Numbered from the stretch's first letter, positions 35,908 through 47,960 are shown. The stretch is 64,000 bases of DNA from Wurfbainia villosa (GCA_025175895.1 CM045990.1:1612001-1676000), one strand, 5' to 3'. Translations and numbers: made by a program. The notes: generated by a model from the letters alone, not told the origin.

Positions 35908-37653
35908 ATGGAGCTTCAAGAAAGATGGGGCGGGGACATCAATACTCCACCGCCATACGACCGAGAAGATTTTCCGGCGTGGAGATCAAGAATGGAGAAG
36001 TTCTTGACGAAGAACATAGAGGATTGGTTCATCCTCGTTAAAAGTTTTGAACCCCCTAGGGACAAGAAGGGAAAGGTCTTAAAATTGAAAAAGTGGACCA
36101 AAGAGCAACGCCAAAAGCTCAAGACCGAAATTAAGGTAACAAAACTTTTGGAAGATTTAATTCCTAATGATGTTTTGTGCAAGCTAGGGGAGTACACGTA
36201 TGCCAAGGAGCTATGGAGGAGATTGGCAAAATTCCATGAGGAGAGCTCATCCTCAAGTGAAAGTGAGGAATCGGAAGTTGAGATGGAGTCAACTTCCGGA
36301 TCGGAGCAAGAAGAAGAAGAAGATGTAGAATGCTCATCGGTTCAATCGGAAGAGGCCGAAGAAGCAAGCTCTTCCTCACAAGCAAGTAAGGATTCGGAAA
36401 TTGAAGAGGAATCAACACCCGAATCCGGAAAAGTGGAAGAAGTTGAAGAAGTATCCACCTCTAGAATTGAGGGGGAGGGAGTTAGACCCTCCACTTCGGA
36501 GCAAGAGTCAAGTCAAGAAGAAGCTTCTACATCCGGTCAAGATGAAGAAGCTCAAAATCTAACTCCGGCACCTTCCACCACCCTAGGTAACTCAAACACT
36601 ATAATTCAAAATAAAAATAATATCATGTGTTTTGAGTGTAGGGAATTTGGGCATTACAAGAGCAAATGCCCAAAGAAAATTAGGAAAGCTCCTCCGGCAC
36701 CAAAAGTAAATGAAAAGGTCAAGGATGCCGATGTCCCCACCAAGAAGAGCAAGGAGCACGTGGTGTGCTTCAAGTGCCGGCAACCGGGACATTACCGGAG
36801 TCAATGCCCAAAAGGGGAGAAGAAAGGGAAAAAGGGAGCTTCACAAGTAGGGGGAGCTAAGGCAAACCCTAGGGTAACTTCTAACTTTGCTCTTTCTTCT
36901 ATTTACAAACAAAAGCATGCTTTTAATTCTCTTGCTATTGTACATGAAAAGCATGCTAGAAATAATAGACATATTTGTTTAGGTGCTAAGAGTGTCCACT
37001 TAGGAAGCAAGAAGAAATTTGGGACTAATGTCCCTAAAAATATATTACCTAAGGAAAGCATTAAGAAAATAGGAGAACATCTAGGCTTTAATGCTAAGAA
37101 ATCTAGACATATGCCTAGAAATAAAAATATCTCAAGAGAAAATGGAAAATCAAAAATTGAGATATTAGAAAAGGAAAATCAAGCCTTGAGATCAAGGCTT
37201 GAAAAACTTGAAAAGACCCTTAAGATTATGCAAAATCAAATGCAAGGGTCAATTAGTCAAACTTCTAGGTCCAAAAGTCAAAAGTCAACTAAGGGCAAGA
37301 AAGGTTTGGGTCACAAACCTAAGTCCAAGGTGACTTATCATAGTGTTCCATTTGAATATGGAACACTAACTAGGTCTAGGAAGACCAAGGTCAATAGGGA
37401 AGTCATCTCTAGAGTTGACCATGGTGTGTGCCTAGTGGCTAGGGTTTCTAGGAAACCTAGGGTGGCCACTAAGAAGGTTGCAAGGGGAGTTACCCCTAGA
37501 GTCAACCTAGGTAAGACCCAAATGACCAAGGCTACCAAGCCTAGGAGGGTCATTAGGAAGGTATCTAGGGAGGTTATCCCTAAGGAATACCTAATTAACC
37601 CTAGGAGCTCAAATAGGTTTTGGGTTCCTAAGAGCGTGATTGATTCACGCTAG
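35908..37653 (+). CDS. gag: Gag protein with two zinc knuckles, intact
   Basis: This is the structural protein that would package retrotransposon RNA into cytoplasmic particles. The 581-residue frame starts at the first ATG after the primer site. Residues 15-110 resemble the copia Gag N-terminal domain (YDREDFPAWRSRMEKFL). Residues 111-220 are a Ser/Glu-rich acidic linker. Two CCHC knuckles lie at 241-254 (CFECREFGHYKSKC) and 287-300 (CFKCRQPGHYRSQC), both with all zinc ligands. A short coiled coil spans about 416-447, and the C-terminal part is very basic. The protein ends FWVPKSVIDSR; in full copia polyproteins a W-V-P-K phrase leads into the protease, but here a stop follows and no pol exists. 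The frame has no stop or shift, unlike most other coding sequence in the window, so it is probably young or under selection. Confidence 0.88.
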   Translation: MELQERWGGDINTPPPYDREDFPAWRSRMEKFLTKNIEDWFILVKSFEPPRDKKGKVLKLKKWTKEQRQKLKTEIKVTKLLEDLIPNDVLCKLGEYTYAKELWRRLAKFHEESSSSSESEESEVEMESTSGSEQEEEEDVECSSVQSEEAEEASSSSQASKDSEIEEESTPESGKVEEVEEVSTSRIEGEGVRPSTSEQESSQEEASTSGQDEEAQNLTPAPSTTLGNSNTIIQNKNNIMCFECREFGHYKSKCPKKIRKAPPAPKVNEKVKDADVPTKKSKEHVVCFKCRQPGHYRSQCPKGEKKGKKGASQVGGAKANPRVTSNFALSSIYKQKHAFNSLAIVHEKHARNNRHICLGAKSVHLGSKKKFGTNVPKNILPKESIKKIGEHLGFNAKKSRHMPRNKNISRENGKSKIEILEKENQALRSRLEKLEKTLKIMQNQMQGSISQTSRSKSQKSTKGKKGLGHKPKSKVTYHSVPFEYGTLTRSRKTKVNREVISRVDHGVCLVARVSRKPRVATKKVARGVTPRVNLGKTQMTKATKPRRVIRKVSREVIPKEYLINPRSSNRFWVPKSVIDSR

Positions 37654-39555
37654 ATGGGTTAGGGTGTGCCAACTTTAAATGGAAGGGTAGTTAACCTAAC
37701 CATGGTTAAGGTGGCACTTTAGGTCATTTTCAAGGATGAGGTGACCTTGGAAATACAATTGAATCATAATCCTAAAAGATTTTAGGATGTGCCAATATTA
37801 ATTATGAAGTTTGATAAAATGATCAAATTGGCACAATTTAGGTTTAGAGGTTAGTGTGCCATTTTGGGTTTTGGCACACTTGGGAGAAAAATAGAAATAT
37901 GGCAAAATGAACTTAATCCCAACAAATGGCAACTAATATTAAAATTTAGGTATTTTTATGCCTATATATATTTTATTTGCCATGCTTTGATTTGCCATAT
38001 GCCATGACATGACATCATGTTTATTCTTAATCATTTTATATGTCATGATTATGCTTTAGAATTAAGGATAAATGTCATGTGTCTTTTAGATCTCATCTTA
38101 TGCCATGACATCATGATCATTGGCCACGTTTTAATAATACTATTATTTATGCCATGATCATACATTCATGCATTAACTTGATTAAAATTGATTTAAGGAC
38201 TATGGCATGACTTGGAGTCCCAGTTATAAGGGAATCAAGTAGAGTTGCTTTAGAAAATGCATAAAACTCTAGATTAGGGAGAACAAAACCCACATCTCAC
38301 ATCTAATTGACATGTATGTGTATGTATACACCCTAAATACATGTGAGATGCTAGGATAATAGGTTAGGTTCAAGGTGCATCGGTAGTGCATCTAGATGAA
38401 CTCAAACTTATTTTAATTATCACCAAAAATCACAAGGAAAGCTAATATACAAGCTATGTATATTTAGCCAATAAATTATGGTCCAAGATAAGGTTTGAAA
38501 ACATTTTAAAATCATTTTGAAAAACCTTGGTGAAGTCTATCTTTCGATAGCAATCACCATTGATGAAGTTGATACAAAGTAGGGCCAAAACATTGTAAAT
38601 TTCAATGTTCTTGAACTTTGTACCAATGTCACTATTTAATGGGTAAAATAATTTTCAAACATTTTTCACCCATTGTATTGGTCATAAGTATTATTAGTAT
38701 CAAATTTCTTGATTTTTCGATAAACGTATAATTATTTATGATTTTTTGAAATTATTTCGATAATCAAAATCGGATTACATCATCGCCTTGAGTGGCAATG
38801 ATCGATGGGTATGGCAGTCGACTGTTATCTGACAGAGTCGACTGCCAAGGCTGATTTTGGGTTGACAAGGTTTGTTTAACCCGAATTCAGCTACGGTAAA
38901 GGTCCCTAACCACTCCTAACCCTAGGATATGCTTTGGGAAGCATTATGAAGGATGAAAATTCATTGGATATGGATTTGGAGAGGTGTTAGGTCAGAGTAT
39001 CAAATTGAGGTGGTGGAAAGTTCAATGTTGAATTTCCAACCTTAATTTTGATGATTTAGAGTTCCTATTGGCTTAGGGACTCCCCAAGGACATTGTTGGT
39101 GCAATGGTCAAGGGGGAGCAAGCCTTTAGGGGGAGGTATCCATCTTGGGATGATGGATGTGTTTTTCTCCTTGAAAAGGAAAAGTTATGGGAATGTATCA
39201 TCAATTGGCAAATTGATGAGTTTTTGATACCCAATTTGGAAATTGGGAGAGTGAATAGGATTGCCTCTCTTGAGTGATATGGGACTTATCACTAGGAAGA
39301 TTGTAGGCATCCTAGGTATTTTTGGATCAAGGGGGAGATTGTAAGATCTCATTGGGACATGAGACATTGACCTCCTTGGAGAGATAACCTTTTGCTATTT
39401 GTCAAAAAGGGAGAATGTTTGGAGAATGTTTGGGGAGAACATTCAGGAGAAAACATTTTCGAAAATGTTTTTAAGATTACCAATTTGGGATAATTGGTAA
39501 GGGAATTGAGTTAGTGTTCTAACTCAATGTTTTTGTGTGGTTTTTGTCAAACATC
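37654..39555 (+). other. Non-coding internal region replacing pol
   Basis: About 1.9 kb without any credible reading frame lies between gag and the polypurine tract. It has repeated 'atgccatgacatcatg' phrases at 37980-38170. The last 1.07 kb is shared with window positions 1-984, including CAGTCGACTG and GAGTCGACTG dyads at 38815 and 38835, so this layout is a feature of the family and not a one-off deletion. Confidence 0.75.
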
Positions 39556-39568
39556 AAAAAGGGGGAGA
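39556..39568 (+). other. Polypurine tract
   Basis: An all-purine run, aaaaagggggaga, is adjacent to the 3' LTR start at 39570. It is identical to the one at 971-983. Confidence 0.9.
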
Positions 39569-39569
39569 T

Positions 39570-40912
39570 TGTTGGTGCAATCGGCCCAGGTCACGATTGA
39601 CCAGGACTCGAGTTTGGCTCGAGTGATGTTTTGATGTGTTTTGATGTTTCGACAAAAACATATGACAATGTAATTGTCATGGTAAAGTCCAAGTCTTGAG
39701 TACTTGGCATGGAAAGTCCAAGTGGGACACTTGGCATTGGGAAAAGTCCAAGCATGGGTCTTGGCAATGTAAAGTCCAACATGGGTTGGCAAGGGAAAGT
39801 CCAAGCATGGTCTTGGCATTTGAGAAGTCCAAGCATGGTCTTGGCATGGAAAGTCCAACATGGGTTGGCATTTGAAGTCCAAGGGGATTGATATTGGCGG
39901 CGTAAAGTCCAAGCGGTAGTCTTGGCAGCATAAGTCCAATGGTTGGCGGCGTAAAGTCCAAGCGGAGTCTTGGCGGCGTAAGTCCAATGTGCCTTGGCGG
40001 TGTAGACACCGTTAGCATGACATAGCCGACTGGAAGCACCAAGGCTAGCGATGGATGAACAAGTCATGGATGACTTGGAGGGATCCGAGAGGCGGAGGTC
40101 GATGGAGGTGACTAGAAGGCTTAGGTCTAGGCTAAGGGTGGTCTAGCAAGTACGGGGAACCATACTTGAGTTAAAACCTCATGTTTATGAGCGATCGTGA
40201 TCGTCGATCGATCGGCCGGTGCTCGAGAATTCGGCCACAGAATGGAGTCGAGACTCGACTGGTCGAGTGAGGACTCCATCAGTCGACTGATGGTCACAAT
40301 CAGTCGACTGATGGTAGTTCCGTTGGACTTATCCAATGTGGAACTAGCCGTTGTCTCACGACAACATGATGGCATCGATCGTGATGGTCTCGATCGAGAT
40401 CGATCGACTTTTCCAAAGACAGGTGGAAGCTATATATGGAGCTCGTGGTGGAAGAAAAAGTAATGGTTCTTTGAGGCGATTTGGGGCGAGTTGCTGCTGC
40501 AATTCAGGGTCTCCAAGTGCTACTCGATCAACCAAGTGATCAAGCATTCAAAGAGCATTTGTAAAGTGTTTCCTTTACTTGTATTGCTTTGTATTTCACT
40601 ATATTGCTTGTATTCATTTGATTATTGTTGTAATCATATTGTATGAGGTTTCTCCACCTCCGGATTGTTCCGAGAAGGAGTTATTTGATAGTGGTGTGTG
40701 ATTGGCATCGCTAGGGCTCATTTGAGCCCGATCCGTGGAGTATGAACCGTGCGGTTCCGAACCACGTTATATACTCGTGTTAGCGTGTTGTGTTTTCATT
40801 ATTGTTATTGTATTATCTATATTCCGCTGCGCTAACGAATTTGTAGACACAACCGCGATTGAATTCCATTGACGCTAATCACCCCCCCTCTAGCGTTACA
40901 AAGGTCCTAACA
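39570..40912 (+). repeat. 3' LTR, subfamily B (1343 bp)
   Basis: It matches the 5' LTR with only scattered single-base differences outside the central block, for example 'gtatgaggtttctcc' against 'gtacgaggtttctcc' and 'gagtatgaacc' against 'gagtaggaacc'. In the block at about 40026-40492 it is rearranged and shorter. One dyad pair is kept (40280 and 40301) and the other is replaced by CGATCG-type sequence (near 40375-40410). Confidence 0.95.
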
Positions 40913-42322
40913 TGAACCACTGAATAACACCTCTCGTAACCCTAAACCTATCATCTCCAAAACCCATAAGATTATCAACGCTTAGAATAATCTAAGCTTA
41001 TCCCAATATCCAAATCACATAACCAATCCATTAGCATACTACATGTCCGAAATACCCTGCACAGAACAAAATAAGAAGGGGAAAAACAGAGTTTATATCG
41101 GAACTACACTCAATACTGCATTCACCCAAACAGCCAAAGCAACCAATAATCCACCATCTCCAATGATCCACACACACGCACAATCAGCATAACAATATCA
41201 CCAATCTAAGCTAATCACAAGCTGCAACCTCTCCTTCCACACACAGTCGACACAACACAACATCACCCAGCGACAACCACAGGTTCAGATTCCACACAAA
41301 TCACAGATTCCACTCGGCAATCCATCGATATAAACCATCAAATTCCTTAGGTATTAACCTACTACGAATTTGCATGAATTACTGATAGCATAGGAAAAGG
41401 AAAATTGAAGCTTACCGAGTTCGATCCCTCCACCAGCAGCCGTTTCCCCACTGCCCTGTTCACCGGAACAAAACCAATTTACAGAACTCCCGTAACAACA
41501 ACAACAAATCTTAATCCACACTAAATCCAAAGGAAACCGAGATTGAAACCTAACCCAAAAATCGCAGCATCTGCGTCGGCAGCTTCGCGCGATCAACAAA
41601 CTACTCCGGCGACGATCGGAATGGTAGCTCCCCAATCCGACAGATTGAAGCCGCTGCCGATCCAAACTCCCAGCCGCTCCTACTCCAACTCGTCCACGGA
41701 GAACACCGAGTCTGATCGCCGCCGCTTCCAGGGAGGAAGAGTCGACGAAAAGAATAGATCAAGAAAAGGAGTCGCCGAAGAGGAGCGGAGGAGAAAAATG
41801 AAATCAGTCATGGCTGCCGCAGGCGTTCGACGGAGCCGGCGACGGCTCCGGCGATGCTTGAAGGAAGGAGGAGTGGCGGAGAGCTCTCGGCGAGTTATGG
41901 CTCAAATTGGAACAGATGAGAAAGAAAATCGGCGACGGCTGGATCCTCCACCGTCGGCAGCAGCAGTCGCCGGCTCGCGAAGGAAGAAGAGGTGTCGGAA
42001 TCGCCGCGAGAGGGGAGGAGGAAATCGCCGGCAGCAGCGATGAAGCGGAAATCGTGAGAGCTCGATTCGTTCGGCTGCTTTTAACAGCAGTTCGTGTGAT
42101 GCGGTTAACCCAGCCAAATCCAAACCTGACCCGATTTGAGTTAAGCTCAGCTGATTCAGCCCAATTCAGCCCAAAGCCCAATTTCAGCCCAACTAAGTCA
42201 GCCCAATGGACTCAGCCCAACTAGATTTAGCCCATTAGGTTTTAGCCCAATTTCAGCCCACTAATAAAACCCAATTAATTAAAGGGGTTAATCCAAATAT
42301 TTTTTTTTTCCCGTATTTTACA

Positions 42323-42646
42323 TCTAGAGGTTCTAACCCAACCACCTCTGCATCTTGGTGATGTCTTTTAACTTGAAACTCAGTTATCAAACTCTCCTTT
42401 TCAACAATTAAGAATTCTTTTTCAACTATGGTAATGTCCCTTTCATCAATCACCCTCTCCGTTTTTCTTGTGACCTTTTCCTCACGATCAAGAAGATCTT
42501 GAATTATTTTTTCCTTCTCATCAATCATAATGTCTTTAAATGTGAAGGTGGTACGTAACTTTTGAGTTACATTAATCAATCTTATGGTTAAGTTTTTAAT
42601 AACTTCATTCTTATCCTTGCATAATTGGCAGGAGACATCGTTAGGA
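42323..42646 (-). pseudogene. Broken plant gene, coiled-coil exon (unknown family)
   Basis: On the minus strand an open frame runs from the CACTA-2 boundary to the gypsy LTR boundary. It begins around 'DVSCQLCKDKNEVIKNLTIR' and continues as a strongly charged coiled coil with heptad-like repeats of Glu, Lys and Ile (the ReRDITIVEKE-type pattern), ending at 'EVVGLEPL' beside the TCTAG duplication. The frame is not part of either transposon, because it lies outside both sets of termini. It probably joined the exon blocks at 31384-31928 before the solo LTR arrived. A possible upstream exon with a GTAAGT donor lies near 54395-54440, beyond CACTA-2. I do not know the family. Confidence 0.45.
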
Positions 42647-42659
42647 GTTCACTAAAAAA

Positions 42660-42960
42660 ATCAATTATTTAGCGACAAATTATTTTCGTCGTAAATTTAC
42701 GACAAATTTAGCAATGAAATTATAAAATATTGCTAATCAGCAACTAATTTAGCAACAAAAATATTTCAAAGTAAATTAGCAACAAATAATATTTCGTTCC
42801 CGATTTCGTCGCAAATTTAGCGACGAATATTTATTTTCGTCGCAATTTTGCAACAAATTCAATAATCGTCGCTAATTTGGCGACAAATATTTATTTTTCG
42901 TCGCTAATTTAGCGACGAATTATGAATTCGTCGCAGATTTTTATTTTATTTAAAAATAAA
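42660..42960 (+). repeat. CACTA-2 left subterminal repeats
   Basis: Dense copies of 'tttcgtcgcaaattt', 'ttagcgacgaa' and related forms in both orientations are seen. These match the right ends of both CACTA elements and are the likely transposase contact sites. Confidence 0.8.
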
Positions 42961-45900
42961 AATAAAAAACAAGTTCGTTAACGAGTTTCAAGGATATTTT
43001 TTTTTAAATATTTTGCAACAAATCCGTGGACGTTGGAAACTTTTTTTTTTAGAAAAAAAAATATTAAAAATTCTTCGAAGCCGGTTAACTGATTTAGAGA
43101 GTTCGTAATGAGATGAAACAAGTTCCTATGTGTTCATCTAGTTCCCCTGATTATATATATATATTTTTTAAAAATCAATTAGACCCAAAATATTTAGATA
43201 CGTGATTTTTTAAAAGTGAATTATATTTCTCAGACACATTGATATTCAAAAGTTCACTGATTAAAAAAAAATTTACAACATTTATATAATAAGGAGAATT
43301 AGACGAACATATTGGCACTAATTTTATCTCATTCCGAGATCTCTAAGTCAGTTAACGAGTTTCAAATATTTTATTTATTTTTTAAAAAAAATATTTGCAA
43401 CGAATTCACGGATTCATTGCAATTGCAATGAAACTTTTATTTTTAAAAAAAATATATTAAAAATTTTTCGAAGCCGGTTAAGTAACTTAGAGTTCGGAAT
43501 AAGATGAAATAAGTTCCTATGTCTTCGTCTAGTTCCCCTGATTATATATATATTTTTAAAAATCAATTTGACCTAAAATATTTGGATACGTGATTTTTTA
43601 AACGTGAATTATATTTCTCAAACACATTGATATTCAAAAGTTCACTGATTGAAAAAAATTTTACAACGTTTATATAATAAGGAGAACTAGACGAACATAT
43701 TGGCACTAATTTTATCTCATTCCGAGATCTCTAAGTCAGTTAACGAGTTTCAAATATTTTATTTATTTTTTAAAAAAAATATTTGCAACGAATTCACGGA
43801 TTCATTGCAATTGCAATGAAACTTTTATTTTTAAAAAAAAAATATTAAAAATTTTTCGAAGCCGGTTAAGTAACTTAGAGAGTTCGGAATAAGATGAAAT
43901 AAGTTCCTATGTCTTCGTCTAGTTCCCCTGATTATATATATATTTTTAAAAATCAATTTGACCTAAAATATTTGGATACGTGATTTTTTAAACGTGAATT
44001 ATATTTCTCAAACACATTGATATTCAAAAGTTCACTGATTGAAAAAAAATTTACAACGTTTATATAATGAGGAGAACTAGACGAACATATTGGCACTGAT
44101 TTTATCTCATTCCGAGATCTCTAAGTCAGTTAATGAGTTTCAAGTATTTTATTTATTTTTTAAAAAAAATATTTGTAACGAATTCACGGATTCATTGCAA
44201 TTGCAATGAAACTTTTATTTAAAAAAAAAAATATTAAAAATTTTTCGAAGCCGGTTAAGTAACTTAGAGAGTTCGGAATAAGATGAAATAAGTTCCTATG
44301 TCTTCGTCTAGTTCCCCTGATTATATATATATTTTTAAAAATCAATTTGACCTAAAATATTTGGATACGTGATTTTTTAAACGTGAATTATATTTCTCAA
44401 ACACATTGATATTCAAAAGTTCACTGATTGAAAAAAATTTTACAACGTTTATATAATGAGGAGAACTAGACGAACATATTGGCACTGATTTTATCTCATT
44501 CCGAGATCTCTAAGTCAGTTAATGAGTTTCAAGTATTTTATTTATTTTTTAAAAAAAAATTATTTGTAACGAATCTTTGATTCGTGGCAAACTTTTATTT
44601 TTAGAAAAAAAAATATTAAAATTCTTCGAAGTCGATTAAGTGACTTAGAGAGTTTGGAACGAGATGAAACAAGTTTCTATGTCTTCGTCTAATTCCTCTG
44701 ATTATATATATATTTTTAAAAATCAATTTGACCTAAAATATTTGGATACGTGATTTTTTAAATGTGAATTATATTTCTCAGACACATTGATATTCAAAAG
44801 TTCACTGATTAAAATTTTTTTTACAACATTTATATAATGAGGAGAACTAGACGAACATATTGGCACTGATTTTATCTCCGAGATCTCTAAGTCAGTTAAC
44901 GAGTTTCAAGTATATTATTTATTTTTTAAAAAAAAATTATTTGCAATGAATCCACGGATTCGTTGCTAATTTTGCTTGGATTCGTTGCAAACTTTTATTT
45001 TTAGGAAAAAAATATATTAAAAATTCTTCGAAGCCGGTTAAGTGACTTAAAGAGTTCGGAATGAGATGAAACAAGTTCCTATATCTTCGTCTAGTTCCCC
45101 TGATTATATATATTTTTTTAAAAATCAATTTAACCTAAAATATTTAGATACGTGATTTTTTAAACGTGAATTATATTTCTCAGACACATTGATATTTAAA
45201 AGTTCACTAATTAAAAAAAAAATTACAACATTTATATAATAAGGAGAATTAGACGAACATATTGGCACTGATTTTATCTCATTCCGAGATCTCTAAGTCA
45301 GTTAACGAGTTTCAAATATTTTATTTATTTTTTAAAAAAAATTATTTGCAACGAATCCTCCAAACTTTTATTTTAAAAAAAATATTAAAATTTTTCGAAG
45401 CCGGTTAAGTGACTTAGAGAGTTCGAAATGAGATGAAACAAGTTCCTATGTCTTCGTCTAGTTCCCCTGATTATATATATATATTTTTAAAAATCAATTT
45501 GACCTAAAATATTTGGATACGTGATTTTTTAAACGTGAATTATATTTCTCAAACACATTGATATTCAAAAGTTCAGTGATTAAAATTTTTTTTACAACAT
45601 TTATATAATGAAGAGAACTAGACGAACATATTGGCACTGATTTTATCTCATTCCGAGATCTCTAAGTCAGTTAACGAGTTTCAAGTATTTTATTTATTTA
45701 AGGAATCCTTGGATTCCTAAGTTAGTTTTCAAGGAATCCTTGGATTCGTTGCAAACTTTTATTTTTAGAAAAAAAAATATTTTAAAAATTCTTCGAAGCC
45801 GCTTATGTGACTTAGAGAGTTCGGAATGAGATGAAACAAGTTCCTATGTCTTCGTCTAGTTCCCCTGATTATATATATATTTTTAAAAATCAATTTGACC

Positions 45901-47290
45901 TAAAATATTTGGATACGTGATTTTTTAAACATGAATTATATTTCTCAGACACATTGATATTCAAAAGTTCACTGATTTAAAAAAATTTTTACAACATTTA
46001 TATAATGAAGAGAACTAGACGAACATATTGGCACTTATTTTATCTCATTCCGAGATCTCTAAGTCAGTTAACGAGTTTCAAGTATTTTATTTATTTTTAA
46101 AAAAAATTATTTGCAATGAATCCACGGATTCGTTGCTAATTTTGCTTGGATTCGTTGCAAACTTTTATTTTTAGAAAAAAAAAATATTAAAAATTCTTCA
46201 AAGCCGGTTAAGTGACTTAGAGAGTTCGGAATGAGATGAAACAAGTTCCTATATCTTCGTCTAGTTCCCCTGATTATATATATATTTTTAAAAATCAATT
46301 TAACCTAAAATATTTGGATACGTGATTTTTTAAACGTGAATTATATTTCTCAAACACATTGATATTTAAAAGTTCACTAATTAAAAATTTTTTTACAACA
46401 TTTATATAATAAGGAGAATTAGACGAACATATTGACACTGATTTTATCTCATTCCGAGATCTCTAAGTCAGTTAACGAGTTTCAAGTATTTTATTTATTT
46501 TTTAAAAAAAAATTATTTGCAACGAATCCTGCAAACTTTTATTTTAAAAAAAAAATATTAAAAATTCTTCGAAGCCGGTTAAGTGACTTAGAGAGTTCGA
46601 AATGAGATGAAACAAGTTCCTATGTCTTCATCTAGTTCCCCTGATTATATATATATTTTTTTAAAAATCAATTTGACCTAAAATATTTGGATACGTGATT
46701 TTTTAAACGTGAATTATATTTCTCAGACACATTGATATTCAAAAGTTCACTGATTAAAATTTTTTTTACAACATTTATATAATGAAGAGAACTAGACGAA
46801 CATATTGGCACTGATTTTATCTCGTTCGGAGATCTCTAAGTCAGTTAACGAGTTTCAAGTATTTTATTTATTTAAGGAATCCTTGGATTCCTAAGTCAGT
46901 TTTCAAGGAATCCTTGGATTCGTTGCAAACTTTTATTTTTAGAAAAAAAATATATTAAAAATTCTTCGAAGCCGATTAAGTGACTTAGAGAGTTCGGAAT
47001 GAGATGAAACAAGTTCCTATGTCTTCATCTAGTTCCCCTGATTATATATATATTTTTAAAAATCAATTTGACCAAAAATATTTGGATACGTGATTTTTTA
47101 AACGTGAATTATATTTCTCAGACACATTGATATTCAAAAGTTCACTAATTAAAATTTTTTTTACAATATTTATATGATGAAGAGAACTAGACGAACATAT
47201 TGACACTGATTTTATCTCATTCCGAGATCTCTAAGTCAGTTAACGAGTTTCAAGTATTTTATTTATTTTTTAAAAAAAATTATTTGCAAT
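42960..47290. repeat. Eleven tandem units of about 390 bp, with a 1170-bp higher-order repeat
   Basis: The marker 'gattatatata' starts at 43149, 43540, 43930, 44319, 44700, 45102, 45469, 45867, 46272, 46643 and 47040. The last spacings run 402, 367, 398, 405, 371, 397, so a three-unit block has been duplicated. Most units hold 'ttcgaagccggttaa', 'ttcctatgtcttcgtctagttc' in part, and many contain an inverted repeat around GAATCC-ac-GGATTC flanked by GCAACGA. Small minus-strand frames at 44937-45128 and 46107-46298 are copies of one non-coding unit. Confidence 0.93.
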
Positions 47291-47329
47291 GAATCCAAGG
47301 ATTCGTTGCAAATTCGGCATATACTTTCC

Positions 47330-47960
47330 CGTGTCCTAATTTTTTTCCTTTCACCACTTTTTCCCTCCCGAGCCCTAATTTCCGCTCTCCCGCTTTCTCC
47401 CTCGGTAGCCACCGCCCCTGACAATACCGATGCGAGTTCCGCCGGCCAATGAGCCCGGCAGGCCCATGCGAGGTCGCCGTCCCGCATGAGCTCGCCAAAG
47501 ACTGCGAGGTCGCGCCGCCGGCGAGCCGTCAGATGCCCATTCGCCTCACCGTCCGGCGAGCCTAGCCGGCCAAGGAGCCCGCCCGCCGAGTGAGCCTCGT
47601 CGCCGCGTGCCCCCAGGGCCAGAGCCACGTCCGCCATGAGCCCGCCAGCCCCATGAGCCCGCCACCGCCGCGATCCTGGCTCGCCACGAGCCGCCCGCGA
47701 GCACGCCGCCAAGGTGAGGCCGCTTGTCCGCGGTTCCTGCCCTTCGCCAGGCCCGCCACTTCCATGCGAGCCGTGGCAGCCATGGCCGTCGGCAACCACC
47801 GCCCATCGCTCGCGTGGCCATGAGCCACCGCTACCCCACGAGCCACCCTCACGCTGCTAACCAGCGACGCCACGAGCCGGCCACGCTTCGCCAACCGCCG
47901 CCACGAGCCACCGATCGCTTCCTCGCCAGCCGCCATGAGCCATCGCCGCTCGAGTACGGC
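47330..47960. other. GC-rich block upstream of the CACTA-2 transposase
   Basis: About 630 bp are strongly GC-rich inside an otherwise AT-rich element. It is full of 'gccatgagcc' and 'gccacgagcc' variants in an irregular tandem, and frames are open on both strands for that reason. It could be the promoter or first untranslated exon of the transposase gene, or a captured piece of host DNA. No protein domain is recognisable in any frame. Confidence 0.6.

Larger units (their letters stand above)
34402..40912 (+). mobile_element. Complete copia-like, gag-only (non-autonomous) LTR retrotransposon
   Basis: Target duplication TGAAC is perfect (34397-34401 and 40913-40917). The order is 5' LTR (34402-35838), primer site (35841-35852), gag (35908-37653), a 1.9-kb non-coding stretch, polypurine tract (39556-39568) and 3' LTR (39570-40912). 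No protease, integrase, reverse transcriptase or RNase H is present between the LTRs. The first 460 bp of the two LTRs look identical, so the insertion is recent. Confidence 0.95.
31934..42322 (-). mobile_element. Solo gypsy LTR containing a complete copia-like element
   Basis: The ends are 'tgtcacgccccgggag' at 31934 and 'cccgtattttaca' at 42322, with a perfect TCTAG target duplication (31929-31933 and 42323-42327). Subtracting the nested element (34402-40912) and its 5-bp duplication leaves 3873 bp, equal to one LTR of the element at 12692-29163. It therefore arose by LTR recombination and later received the copia-like insertion. Frames in the GC-rich part (41540-42120) are not convincing genes. 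Confidence 0.92.

Noticed and set aside
41543..42224. Overlapping basic and Pro-rich frames on both strands
   Set aside because: They lie in the equivalent GC-rich part of the solo gypsy LTR. The frames differ from those in the 25299-29163 copy, so no protein is conserved.
47263..47936. Long GC-rich minus-strand frames (91-178 codons) before the CACTA-2 transposase
   Set aside because: All frames are open because the block is GC-rich and repetitive, and none matches a known domain.
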